A stretch of 64,000 bases of DNA from Stramonita haemastoma. Its lineage: Eukaryota; Mollusca; Gastropoda; Neogastropoda; Muricidae. The DNA lies in NCBI GenBank assembly GCA_030674155.1, contig CM060316.1, positions 80,716,436 through 80,780,435 on the forward strand, written 5' to 3'. The translations under genes and the position numbers were made by a program. Under the pieces are notes generated by a model. That model searched no databases. It was not told the origin of the DNA and worked only from the letters and a program-made list of their open reading frames with translations. Positions 42,701 through 53,701 of the stretch are shown in pieces. Positions within the stretch are counted from its first letter, which is position 1; each line of letters starts with the position of its first letter.

Positions 42701-43326
42701 GAAAATTGTAAAATATTCTGTCAGTTACCTCTTTTTTTTTTCTTTTTTTCCAACTATTTATTTGATGTACATTTATACACGGATACATAAGGAGATGCAT
42801 AAGGATATTCGTCAATGCATCATTCATATTTTGAAATGGGGCAAGAGGCCCAGTGTAGGCCTTTTGCCCCAGTGCCACAGTGGGTGTTTGACCCCACCCA
42901 GCCTGACACAGGTCATAATACTGTCACGTGAGCAAAATGGCGGCATCCTGTTTTGATTTGCTTGGGGGCTGAAGCAAGCTAATAGATTCCTTTTACAAGT
43001 GAAAACAGAGAAATTGGGTTTCATCTGCTGCATGAGCGATTACACAAGATATAATGGAAGCACAATATTTCTAAAATAAGGCCAAAACACATTACTTGAG
43101 TTGTAAAACTTACCGTTTAGTGTGTCCATATTCACCTCTCTTCCAGAAATGATGGCTGATGTAAGGAAGCTGGTAAAGCATCACATGACTCGCTGCATCA
43201 CGTGATTTCAAAAATAGTAGGAGTAGGCGTTTGACCCGAGTAGGCCTCTTGCCCCATGCTACCCTACAAATGACCAGTACCCAGAGGAATGCATAAATAC
43301 AAAGGGCCCAGTATGGAGTGAGTTAA

Positions 43327-44170
43327 GGGGTATTTGTGTCCCTTTCTATTGGGTACCTTCTCTGTGGGATTCTTACCAAAATTTAATGAGTCCACTGACC
43401 CAGCTGCAAAGAGAGGTGCAAAGCATGGAGAGGATTCTGCAGAACTACATGTTCCATAATCTTTACAAGAGGGCTATCACTTACTAGAAGAGGCATCCTG
43501 GAGCATGGCCAAAAAAGCTTATTATCCAAAGGGGCACTTATCAGAAAAATATTCATTCACTGTCCCTGATTTAAGGGATATTGGTCACTCTGAGATTTAT
43601 ACAAGTTTCGTCATGGCAAGGAAGGCTAGTGATTTATTTTTTCAGATAAAACTGAATGGGTTCATCACTAAATATAGCAAAACTATAAAATGTTTGTGTG
43701 GTGAGAAAATTACAAGCAGTCATATAATTTTTTGCCACCGCTGTAGTCTAGTGGTTAGGGCGTTGGACTCGTAATCTAAAGGTTGCGGGTTCGATCCCAG
43801 CTTTCGGCTATGGCTTTGTGCCCTTGGAAAAGGCAATTTACTGCTATTTTCTCACCCCACCCAGGTGTAAAAGGGGTACCAACCTTGCGTTGGGGGTTAA
43901 CCCTGCGATAGACTGGAGTCCTATCCAGGGGGGAGTCTATGGCCCTCAGTCGCTTAACACCACAGAAACCGGGATAAGCACCAGCCTGATGAGCCTTAGG
44001 CTGGGACAGACTTTAACTTAACTTTAATATAATTTTTGAATGTAAGAGTCTAAAACCATTTTTACCCTCTTTTTCAGAAAAAAATCCTTGGATAAGATTT
44101 TTAAACAATCTTTATTGGGTGTTTCCTATAACAAAATCTTTAATGAATAATCCTTTTTGACATTTGTTAT
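43327..44170 (+). pseudogene. LINE with RNase H domain, 3' half (broken)
   Basis: Resumes with the RNase H end (FYWVPS block near 43346, frameshifted; NESTDPAAKRGAKHGED), then WSMAKKAYYPKGHLSEKYSF and a zinc motif CLCGEKITSSHIIF that is cut by a SINE and completed after it (ECKSLKPFLPSF, 44038 onward). This join shows that the two halves at 37.6 and 43.3 kb were one element. Confidence 0.8.
43734..44026 (+). repeat. tRNA-headed SINE with 11-bp target duplication
   Basis: Box A TAGTCTAGTGG and box B GGTTCGATCCC are well preserved. The body has 'ttttctcaccccacccaggt' and the end 'gggacagactttaacttaac'. The target duplication ATATAATTTTT lies at 43722-43732 and 44027-44037. Confidence 0.93.
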
Positions 44171-44408
44171 AGTTTTAAGTCATATTAGTAATGGTTATGT
44201 ATTTACTTGTTATCATTATTTAGCCCTATTTTGTGTGCTGTATACACTAGGCCTGCTAAGAAATAGGCTATCCATTTTACTGCACACATCCATCAACACA
44301 ATTGCCCCCTCCTCTCCCTTTCCCATTGTCTAATATTACTTTGAGTGAACAGATGTAAAATCAAAGCAACAACATTCTGTGAATTTGAATTCCTTGAAAA
44401 TCAGAAGA

Positions 44409-44766
44409 TAATAAAATGATAATTTGATTATAAAGTAACATATTATATAATACAAATTCTAATAATAATTTTATAAGCTGGTGAATTTTGGAAAATATAA
44501 AGTGAAGAGAACTGGTGGGCCCATGACAAAGATAACTATGTTGCTTATGCGACATCGGCAGGAACAAGAATGTTTAGGCTAAGTATAATAAAATGATAAT
44601 TTGATTACAAAATAACATACTATATCATTCATTTTGATAATAATTTTATAAGCTGGTGGATTTTGGAAAATACAAAGTGAAGAGAACTGGTGGGCCCATG
44701 ACAAAGATGTTATGTTGCATATTGTTTGGCGACATCAGCATGAGCAAAAATGTTTAGGCTAAGTAT
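44409..44766. repeat. Two tandem copies of a ~178-bp unit
   Basis: AATAAAATGATAATTTGATT starts at 44410 and 44588. Both units run through 'gtgaagagaactggtgggcc' to 'aatgtttaggctaagtat'. Confidence 0.93.
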
Positions 44767-45585
44767 CAAGTAATTTGGTAAATTAGGCCTAGATCCTACC
44801 TCTCTTGAACACTGTAGCACACAGTCATTAGGCATGCCCCCCCCCCCCCCCCCCCCTCCGCTACACACTCGATACATCACAAGCGTGCCAGGGTATCAAG
44901 CGTAAAGAGGGGATTCATCACTGCACGTGTCGTTTTTCGCGATTAGGTATTAAGCTACGCTCGTTAAGTCATTCTCAGTCTCCCCTTTCTTTCATGCATG
45001 ATCCCCTTCCTCCACACACACACACAACTTGAACTCTTCTCGCTGTAGGCTAGGCTAACCTGAGTGAGCCTGGCCCAACTCCCATCAGTTTGCAGTCAAA
45101 GGGAGGCAATATGTTGTAAACTCTTACAATTCCGATCTGTTGTGCGCCAGTTTTAGGCCCTCAAGTATCTGATCTGAAGTGTTCAGTCGTCAGCATCCTA
45201 ATAGGTCCACTGGTTGTGTTTCTTATTTATTCCTGTCTTTTATTTTATTAAAATTATTTTTTCTAAAGACTGAAGAACATATTTTTATATAGCCTAGCTA
45301 GGCCGCTTATACTTCTTTCGCTTTTAAAGGATTTACTTCCGGTACATCAACCTCATCTGAAACAACCATGTTCATTGGTTCGTTACTTTTCTGTTTAACG
45401 AATCAACATTCATATTCTTTGACACATTTAATCTGTCTGGGAAGGTCGTTAAGGCCCAAGTAAGAAAATATACTCGAAAAGCAGACAGTTTGTAGGTTGT
45501 ACGGCGATCATTCCAGTACGTTGGGAAATTTTGCTGTCATAGAACTGATTGACTCACTCAGCTTTGTGTTCATAATTGTTAGAAG
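44767..45585 (+). promoter_or_regulatory. Possible promoter/first exon region of the 53.7-kb gene
   Basis: After a C-run (44839-44857) the sequence is less AT-rich and lacks repeats. A strong donor AGAAG|GTAAGT is at 45585/45586. It could end a noncoding first exon spliced to 53346. This is inference from one splice motif only. Confidence 0.22.
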
Positions 45586-47244
45586 GTAAGTTGATCCTCC
45601 GATCCCCCATCGAAGACCTGCGAACAAAGAATAGCGGAACTGTTTTGAGTTTTTAAAGAGTCGAAGAAAGAGAGTAGATTGGGTCTAGACAGAAAATCAT
45701 TAAGTTCTTGACATACATGCACACTGTTTGCTTGCTGCGCTATCGGGGCGAAGCGAAAGAAGGAAGACGGATTCAGTATTGATAGCAGTTGGAATCATTC
45801 CGTTTTGAAGTTAACTTGTCGACAAAAACAATGGATTTAGAAGTGACAGGGGAGCGAATCCTAGCCTGAAAGTGTGGCTGATAAAAGTAAAAGTCTGAAT
45901 AAAGTAAGAAGTGTGTTTGACAGTATCCCGATTACATTCATAAGAACACTTTTATCAGTTTTGGAGACATTTTGAACATATCCACTAAATTCAAAGCCCC
46001 ATGTGTTTGTAAAACGCTAATGTCATCAATTTCTACTGGCATTCCCACAGAGATAAAAATAGGTCGGCTCCAGAAAAATCAATTGTTTTGATTCGGCAGT
46101 GTTGCCGTTTATAGGGCTGATGCACTTCTGTTTCTATGGGTTGATGATGGTGAAGGGACATGTCTGAATGAAAACCTGGCACAAAGCTTTGCCTACTTAA
46201 GTCACAGAAGGTTGATATATGGACAGGAGGCTGTCTTTGGCAGTTAGGTAGGCTTTGGCCTTAGTTTTAGTTTTCTGATTCCAGCCAGCAGACAAGAGAG
46301 TGCCTTGTCAGGCATAGAGACAGCTTCTGAAATAGCACCAGGGAGGGATCTGTGAGGAGGTTTGTTACTATGCATTTTCATATCATGATCATTGTCGCAG
46401 GAGACTTGGACATAATACTTTTAGATAATTTTTTAAAATTCCTTCAGAAATAACAACAGTTGAGTTACATAGCCTATAAAATTATAATATTATAACCTTT
46501 TTTCTGTGCAAAACGTCTAAAACTAAAAGCAGTGTAGTGCAGCACTGGTTCTTAAGCAGAATTACTTTGTATCTTGTTAAAAGGAAGAAGAAGGAAAGAA
46601 AAAAGTAGAATATGACCTCTGTTTATGATTTTTAGACTTAATCATATCACTGTGTCAGCTCCAAATTCCCTTCCATAGTTTGTTTTCATTTGAAAATATT
46701 AAACCTAAACTAAATCTTTGTAGTGTTATTTAAAGGAATTGTGCAGAAATTGAGAAAAGATGGCATCAATTTTAGCAATGTATAATTCTTATTGGTCGAG
46801 TGTTGAAATTAATAATGAAAATTGTGTGGCATAAAGTAAACCTTAGTCTGCATTAGTGCATAGGACCTCATTTTGACATTGTGTTCAGTCAAGATTCATC
46901 GTATTGTCTAATTTTCATTTAAGAATGTTTTGAAATATATAGTATATATTATTATACAGTACACTATGTTTCATATCAAGTTGACGCTGTTACTAGTTAG
47001 TGTTACGGTGTTAGTGTTATCAGTGAATGATCATTGGCACGTTACTTTAGTTTAGATTGATAATTGTTTTGTTCCAGTTCCATGAGCCTTAAGCTCTATT
47101 GATCTCCTGTATGATCTTGCCTCAGTGTTAAGTTCTCTGAATGGTAGTAAACTTAAATTGATTTTGAGAGAGACATGATCTTGTATACATAGTGGTGTAC
47201 ACAGAAAGGTACACGTAACACAATGACAGGTCTAGACTCTTAGA
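45586..47244. other. Intron or intergenic DNA, nothing recognised
   Basis: AT-rich, no supported feature. Confidence 0.45.
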
Positions 47245-48257
47245 CAGGGTTCGCGCTAGGATTTTTTAAAACCGGTACTGCGAGTTGCCATTCCAGAGAT
47301 ATCTTGACCAACTCCCCCAAAATCGGTCCCCAGAAAATAAAATCCGGTACGTACTGTGAACAAAACAAAACGCAACTATTCAGTGAGGAGGTGGGGGAGG
47401 GAGGGATTGTTCGGCAGCAAAACTAAATCTAAATTGAACGCAAGTCTCCTCAGACTTTGACTGCTGTCCTGCTGCCACTCGCTTCTTGTGCACGAAGCCA
47501 CGCAGGAAATAGGATTTTTTTTTCTAGCGCCTGTGTCACTGTCTGTGTCGGTCTGTTGTTTTGCATGACATCGTTCATGTGACTTATATTCTTCTTTCTT
47601 GTTTCTATGCTTAGCGCTCGTCTAGATGTTTCGTTCAATTTAGATTTAGTTTTCGACTCTTCTTTCTCAAAGCAACGCGCAAATTCTAGATGTTTTGTTC
47701 AATTTAGTTTTCGACTTTTCTTTCTCAAAGCAACACGCAAATTCAGTCATAGACCCTAGCTTTCGCTTTTCGTAAGAGCGGGCTATCGTGTGCCGGCGGG
47801 AACAGACGGCATTTACAAAACTGCATACACACGGGACTGGATGTAAAAAAAACACAGGAGAGCTTATTCCATTATCCTCGATATAAAAGATTAAAAGAAT
47901 AAAGAATAAATAAATCTAGGACCCATTTACTCATTGTGCATGGAAGTCACTGTCATGCCGAGAAGAGCGCGAAGCTCTATTCTTTCACAGTAAAGCCTGC
48001 TGTTCTGCGTGCTAGGCTAATGAGGCTGGCACCAAAGATGTTCGTCGGAAGAGGTGGGAAGGGGTAGGTGCGTAAGCACAGTACAGGCGCATGACGGACT
48101 GTCAGAAAATGTCACTTCAGACTTTTTTTTAAGACGGAAATCTAATCGGTCACAGGCAAACAGAATCGGTACGCGGTACCGGCTGCTTCGAAAATTTTCG
48201 GTATTCCCTGTTTACAACCGGTAAAATACCGACAATTACCGGTTATCGCGAACCCTG
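47245..48257. mobile_element. CAGGGTTCGCG-ended TIR element with nested SINE
   Basis: Left end CAGGGTTCGCGCTAGGATTT; right end is the inverse of CAGGGTTCGCGATAACCGGT. TTAGA occurs on both sides as a 5-bp duplication. The interior has CCGGTA motifs near both ends, a 55-60 bp direct duplication (about 47625-47740, 'tcaatttagttttcgact') and a SINE fragment. No transposase. The left end resembles the 17.4-kb element (CAG-GTT....CTAGGATTT). Confidence 0.78.
47763..47915 (+). repeat. SINE 3' part (32.7-kb family)
   Basis: From 'cttttcgtaagagcgggc' through 'gtgccggcgggaacagac' and 'gggactggatgtaaaaaa' to 'cattatcctcgatataaaag' and AATAAATAAAT. Nested in the TIR element. Confidence 0.88.
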
Positions 48258-48407
48258 TTAGAGATATGTTACAGTGGATGATTTAAGTACAGAGTGGTGA
48301 ATGATGCAGTGTCAGACTCAGAGTGTGTAATGTATACGTACATCATTACATATATGATGTACAGTGACAGTACACATTGTCAATATCATGGTCTATGTGA
48401 CTCTGTT

Positions 48408-48480
48408 AATCAATCAATCAATCAAATTTTTATTTCCAGATGGTATGTACATTGAATAAGCATCGACTTGCTTGTGTCAC

Positions 48481-48528
<48 letters not shown>

Positions 48529-48780
48529 CTACGGGTGTGCATGCATGCACATATTGTAAGTCTTGTATTGCTGTATTATAATTTATATGCCTCGAATCAA
48601 GCAGCAGTCAGCTAGGATAGGAGGAAAACTTTGAAAACTTTGAAAACTTGAAAACTTTCTTTATTCAAAGAAAGAAAGAGGAAGAAAGAGAAAGGGATTT
48701 TAAAGGGTGCACATAAACTTGATAAAGTGATAAACAAAACAAAAGCAAAACAGCAGCCAGCACCTCATGTTTCATAAGGC

Positions 48781-48828
<48 letters not shown>

Positions 48829-48850
48829 GAGAGAGAGAGAGAGAGAATCT
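48408..48850. repeat. Simple repeats and 3'-tail fragments
   Basis: (AATC)n near 48410, (GT)n 48484-48529, a GGAAAACTTTGAAAACTTTG array near 48624-48658 that looks like a LINE/SINE tail, and (GA)n 48782-48846. Confidence 0.85.
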
Positions 48851-50074
48851 GTGTAGGTGGAACTGGAGTTTTCCATACAATAAACTTACAAAGATATTCC
48901 ATTCCAGTTGTAGAAAGCTTTCAGTTTCATATTCTTCTATTAGTTCTAGTTTCTGTTGATAATTATATCCTCTACCCTTTCAACCTCTTGATTTTTTTAA
49001 ATTCATGAACATCAGAACAGAATCCTTTTGTTTTCAAGGATATGATGTATGCTTAAGTTAAGTTATATACAATTTCAGCTACATGTATTGCCCTTAGAAA
49101 ATCATAAATTATGTATGCACACTTGAACAAAAAAGTCAAAAGACAACCCCAAATACCTTTTGATCAGTTAAATGATGTTTGTGTGTGTCCTGTGGATAAA
49201 GACCAAATATGACCAATGCAGTGACACTGAATCAGTGAATGAGGTTGAATGCTGAGCTCATAACACCATTATGTTATTAATTGCCATAGATCTATACTAT
49301 AGATTCTAAAGGTTGCCACTTTAGCTTTGTTGCCCCATGTTTAAAAAAAATGGAAGGGAAAGAAAGTAACCCAGTTTTCCATATTAATTATGTGTTTAAA
49401 ATTTTGGTGGTACAGCTCTGACTCTAGTAACTGTGTAGCATAAGATCACAGATTGAGTATGGGTGTAATTTTACTAGAGGTTTACATTACATTTAAAAAA
49501 AAAAAAAGGAAATACAAAATAAATGAATTGTTGCTTTGACAAAATTTTAGGTTTGATTGTTTTATTGGTTTTTCAAATTTTGTTTGGTATTCAAATTTGT
49601 GAATAACTGAATTCATAAAAATTCTATTCTTCAAGAAAGGACACACAAACAAGATGCCCAATTGGTCTCCAGTTTCCTTAATTCCAACTTTCCTGCCACT
49701 CTTTACTTCTGCTAATTGCAATATATATTATACTATAGTCATTCAGGTAGCAAATTAACTCAGGATTGGTAAACTTAGTGCATTATCATTATCATGTCAA
49801 GAAGATTCCCAATCCTTTTCTGATATGGATAAATCTGTGTATATGCTGACAGACATACAAACTTTAAAAAATATAATTTTTATTGAACTGAAAAGCAAAA
49901 AAAAAAAAAAGCAAATAAAGGAGGCAACTTTAAATGTTTTCAAGACAAGCAAACTTGGAATGATTTAAATTATGTTAAAAAACTACCATGTTATAGTTTC
50001 TTTAGGATGTATTGATACTCAGTTTGGTTCATAGAACATTCAGAAATGATTTGCCATCATACATACTATATTGC

Positions 50075-50107
<33 letters not shown>

Positions 50108-50899
50108 TTTTTTTTTTAAGACAAGGTCAGTGCAATCTGTTATTAATACTAGTATAGTAGATACAGGTATAATTTGAAACCAAAATTGTAACAGGATGTA
50201 CTGGTTGAACTATAGATGTTCGAACTGAAATGATGTCAGCAAATTGTTTTGAAGATTGCGATCGTTCTAGAATAGGAGATGATCAAAGTTTTCCGGTCAC
50301 TGGAGTTTCACTCGAGACACGGTTAACAAAATGTAATAGCATTAGCAAGTTACAAGTTATTTCTGATTGAATTGTCTGTAGAACAATGTCATCATACACG
50401 ATCTTTTCAACTGGTCAGTGCAAGTTTAGCTTGACCATTGCTTCGAACGGAACAATCGACTCATATAAACAGGTGGGGATGGGACACAGTATGTAACGGC
50501 AGTAGACCAAATTTTACACGATCAATGTACAAAAACATTATTACTTAGAAACAAATGGGCTCCCTACATTATACATACCTTCATTAATGTCTCTTTTGTA
50601 GAAATACAAAAGGGAAAAAACATAAAGCTTAACATTACGGAATGCTGACTATTATTGCAAAGGTGGTTGCACCGGTCCTGTTTTTCGATGCCATTTTGGA
50701 CCAATTTTTACACTTTTTTCTTGTTTATCACTATGTTATTATTTTTTGATAATTTTGCCTCTGCTCATGCTGCTTCTTCAGTTTTTCACTCATATGTTCC
50801 ACTTTATCTCATTTCACAGATCCACATAGCTTAGAAGTAATTTATCTTGAAAGAGGGTAACCTTTAATTGTCACCAATAGCAAAGACTGACTGATATAT
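48851..50899. other. AT-rich DNA, nothing recognised except a relict TIR
   Basis: An A-run then T-run at 50077-50118. At 50868-50891 the sequence TGTCACCAATAGCAAAGACT-GAC matches the right TIR of the adjacent 1.88-kb family at about 18 of 21 positions, suggesting an older relative ends here. Confidence 0.5.
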
Positions 50900-52780
50900 G
50901 AGTCATTCTTTGCTCTTGGTCACTATTTGGGGTGATCTACAATAGATGGATTTTATTTTCATAAGAGTTGTTTCTTTTCAATGCAATATGAATAAAAACA
51001 TCCTAATATGGTTAAAGAAATTACAGTATCAAGGGATATTTGTAAGTTTGGCCTGTTTTTGAGAATTTGCAATCGAATGGGAAAAAACAATCCAAAAAAT
51101 AGCCCCTGAAAAGGGTACAGGCATATGCAGTGTTCAACATAAGCAGTTTACAAGTCTTCAGTGCAAATAAACCTTATATTTTGTTTTTTACTAACAAAAG
51201 AATACATTGTTCAACATTATCCTGTACAAAAATATTGCATTTAACTTTTCAACTTTATATTTTGACGTCCAAAGTAAGCCGTTACTGCGTTACGAGTCGC
51301 GTAACAGAGCCCGATGAAAACTTTGGATCGTCTGCTTTGCCGTAGTGATCACTTGGCTAAAGATGGTCATGGAAATGCTTAAAGGTCATCATAATGAGAT
51401 GATTAAAGGCATTTATTAACATAAGAATGTTTAAACACATCCTCGATACAATTTTGAAGTTTTCGTGTCGAAATGTAACACAATTTTGCCTGAATTTTCA
51501 AAATCCTGTACTTGGCAAATGACACCAGCAACAATCGCCAGTGAATGTCTGCTAAATTTATCCACCAGACAGCATGGACTCATGACATTTCAAGCAGAAA
51601 TTCCCAGAAGGAGGCGAGAATGACTTAATAGTTTGTATCGTGTCACACTCATTTTCATAGCGTAACGCAGTTACGGGTCAGGGGTCAATTGTCAACTTTC
51701 TAGTAAAATCAGCATGTAATCCAACTTAATAGCAATTACCAGCATGAATAATGTTTCTTAATAACTTATATTCACTTTATGATGTGAAGTGAAGGAAGAT
51801 TTGTCCACATGTTTGAAAAAACTTTGATTCCGTGCAGTGTCACATGTAACGCAGGTTCAGTTTGTTGAATATCATACTTTTTTTCCATGATGCAATGCAT
51901 TTTTTGTTTTGTTTTTTGTTATTTGAGAGTAACACCTGTTTTATGAATATGAAACATGAAATGAGTAAGAAAAATTATATCAGCAGTGCTGAGCAACTGA
52001 CACAAATTCCTGGTGCTTCGTTTGTGTAGCGTGAAACGCAGTGCATCAGATCATTTATTTTAGAATAAAAACAAAAACAACAACCTTCTAACAGTTGAAT
52101 TAAACATTGAAACTTTGACTTGAGGTGCCTGAATGAGTTAAAAGCCTTTGTGAGCAAAAGAATGAGACAAGTTAACTGTTTCAATAAAATTATCAAGGTT
52201 TCCTTGATGTTGTGCTCTTTGTTTCTGTGTTTGTGTCTTGTGTAACACAGTTATGTTTTAAGTTTATTTTAATTTATTTACTGCAAAATTGTTCTCAGTA
52301 CTTTTAGCACTGTGCATTTTACTTAAAAAGCTAGTAAACAAATATATAACATGGTAATAGTAAATATTCTATTTTACAACTCTTTTTAAAAAACTGTTTT
52401 GGTTAAGGTGCAACTGTGTTACGGTGTCGCAAAAATCTTCATTAGCTGAAAATGCACATAAACCTCCAATATCGTAAATCTTGCTTGTCAGTACTACTAA
52501 CATGTATTACTAACAGGTAAGCCCATGTATATTGTCATTTCATTAAAATCAGAGACATTATGGATAAATTGGTGTAGCAGTGTAACACGGTTACATTTTG
52601 ACACCCATCACCTTCCATGAGAAATAACAGAAAAGCGGGTTATGCCATCAATTTTATTTCTTCTGCAGCTAATTCTCCTTTCCTTGATGTACTTAAACTG
52701 CCCACTTTAAAATCCATCCAATGATTTTGAAATTTGAGGTCCTAGGACCTCTTTTAGTGACCAAAAGCAAAGAATGACTT
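50900..52780. mobile_element. 1.88-kb non-autonomous TIR element, copy B
   Basis: Colinear with 33365-35246 over its full length with scattered single-base changes and a few one-base indels. The same TIRs, (TA)-rich flanks and recurring GTAAC-N3-GTTAC dyads occur (for example near 51281, 51665, 51848, 52245, 52413 and 52584). The dyad near 51475 is decayed. Confidence 0.92.
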
Positions 52781-53345
52781 ATATATATATATATATACAT
52801 GTGTGTGTGTGTGTGTCACTGTGTGTGTGTGTGTGTGTGTGTCACACACGCACGTGCGCACATGAGCAGACACACTTATGATGTATGTGTACTCATTTTC
52901 AATAAAGGTATGTATTGGAGTGTTCAAACTACTGCGGCATATGTGCCTTGGAGTGCACAAGTGGGCCTGACATGACTGGGCATTTGAATAAGAATAAGAA
53001 ACAGAAGATAATGATTGATTAGAAAAAAATAAACAATGAAAATAATGTCAAACAGCATTAATTAATAAACAATACCTTGCACAGTTGCACTTGCAGGCAT
53101 ATCTTGTGAAATGTAGAATGAAATTTGAAACACATACTGTGATACTGGAGTGTATGCTGTATCACAAATAATCTGTAAACTGATATGAGTAGTTGATCAA
53201 AATTATTTCATTAATGTCATGATTATACTTATAGTGTGTTTATAAACTGTTTAAATTCCTATGAGCTACGTTTAGTTTCTCCACTTATATACGTATACAG
53301 TGATACTTTGATAGTTATATGTTGTGATTCCTTTTTTGCTTTCAG
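52781..53345. other. (TA)n/(GT)n then intron-like DNA
   Basis: TA 52781-52796, GT tracts 52801-52845, then AT-rich DNA that ends in the pyrimidine tract and acceptor CTTTTTTGCTTTCAG at 53345. Confidence 0.6.
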
Positions 53346-53701
53346 ATGCAGTGCAGTTTGTATGTTGGAAATCTGAGATCTTCAGCTACTGAGAAGGTGC
53401 AGAATGCTGGGCCTTTGTGATGCTGCTAAAGTGTAAGGATAATGGATTGCATGGGATTATGCTTACAAATACAAGTACAGAGTACAGAGTACTGTGTGAA
53501 GTGTGAGTGATAACTGTCATGTACAGTGACTTTGCTTGATGGAAGTGCGTACACCGCTGGAATTGCATGATCTGTAATATTATTTTGGCAATTTGAGACA
53601 TAGTCACCCAACAGGATGTGAACTATTATAACAAAATATGATCATCACATTAATAACCAATCTCACCATGAGACTAAAACTTACCTGTGTGTAGAGACCC
53701 A
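53346..53701 (+). promoter_or_regulatory. Probable 5' leader with short upstream ORFs
   Basis: It follows an acceptor-like site. Upstream ORFs include one starting at the first base (ATGCAGTGCAG, ending near 53420), one at about 53406 and a 9-codon one at 53669-53695, six bases before the main ATG. Stops (TGA, TAA) lie in the main frame upstream. Confidence 0.4.

Larger units (their letters stand above)
41012..43266 (-). mobile_element. pogo-type DNA transposon, internally deleted
   Basis: The ends are TAGGGTAATGTGGGCAAGAG (left) and the inverse of TAGGGTAGCATGGGGCAAGA (right), flanked by TA-type targets. GGGGCAA..GGCC motifs repeat inside both ends (for example 41210-41300 and 42838-42880). 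Transposase remnants lie on the minus strand. About 2.25 kb including a SINE insertion. Pogo/Tigger elements use TA targets. Confidence 0.85.
38876..43326. mobile_element. TTAA-flanked TIR element inside the LINE
   Basis: TTAA at 38876-38879 and 43323-43326 flank inverted 13-bp ends CTCACTCCATACT (38880-38892) and AGTATGGAGTGAG (43310-43322). TTAA duplications are typical of piggyBac and Kolobok elements; I see no convincing transposase. A fragment near 39236-39330 encodes an acidic ESDFVPSEESKHEILDMEPD and 40444-40590 another short open stretch, both unidentified. It contains the foldback segment and the pogo-like element. Confidence 0.75.
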
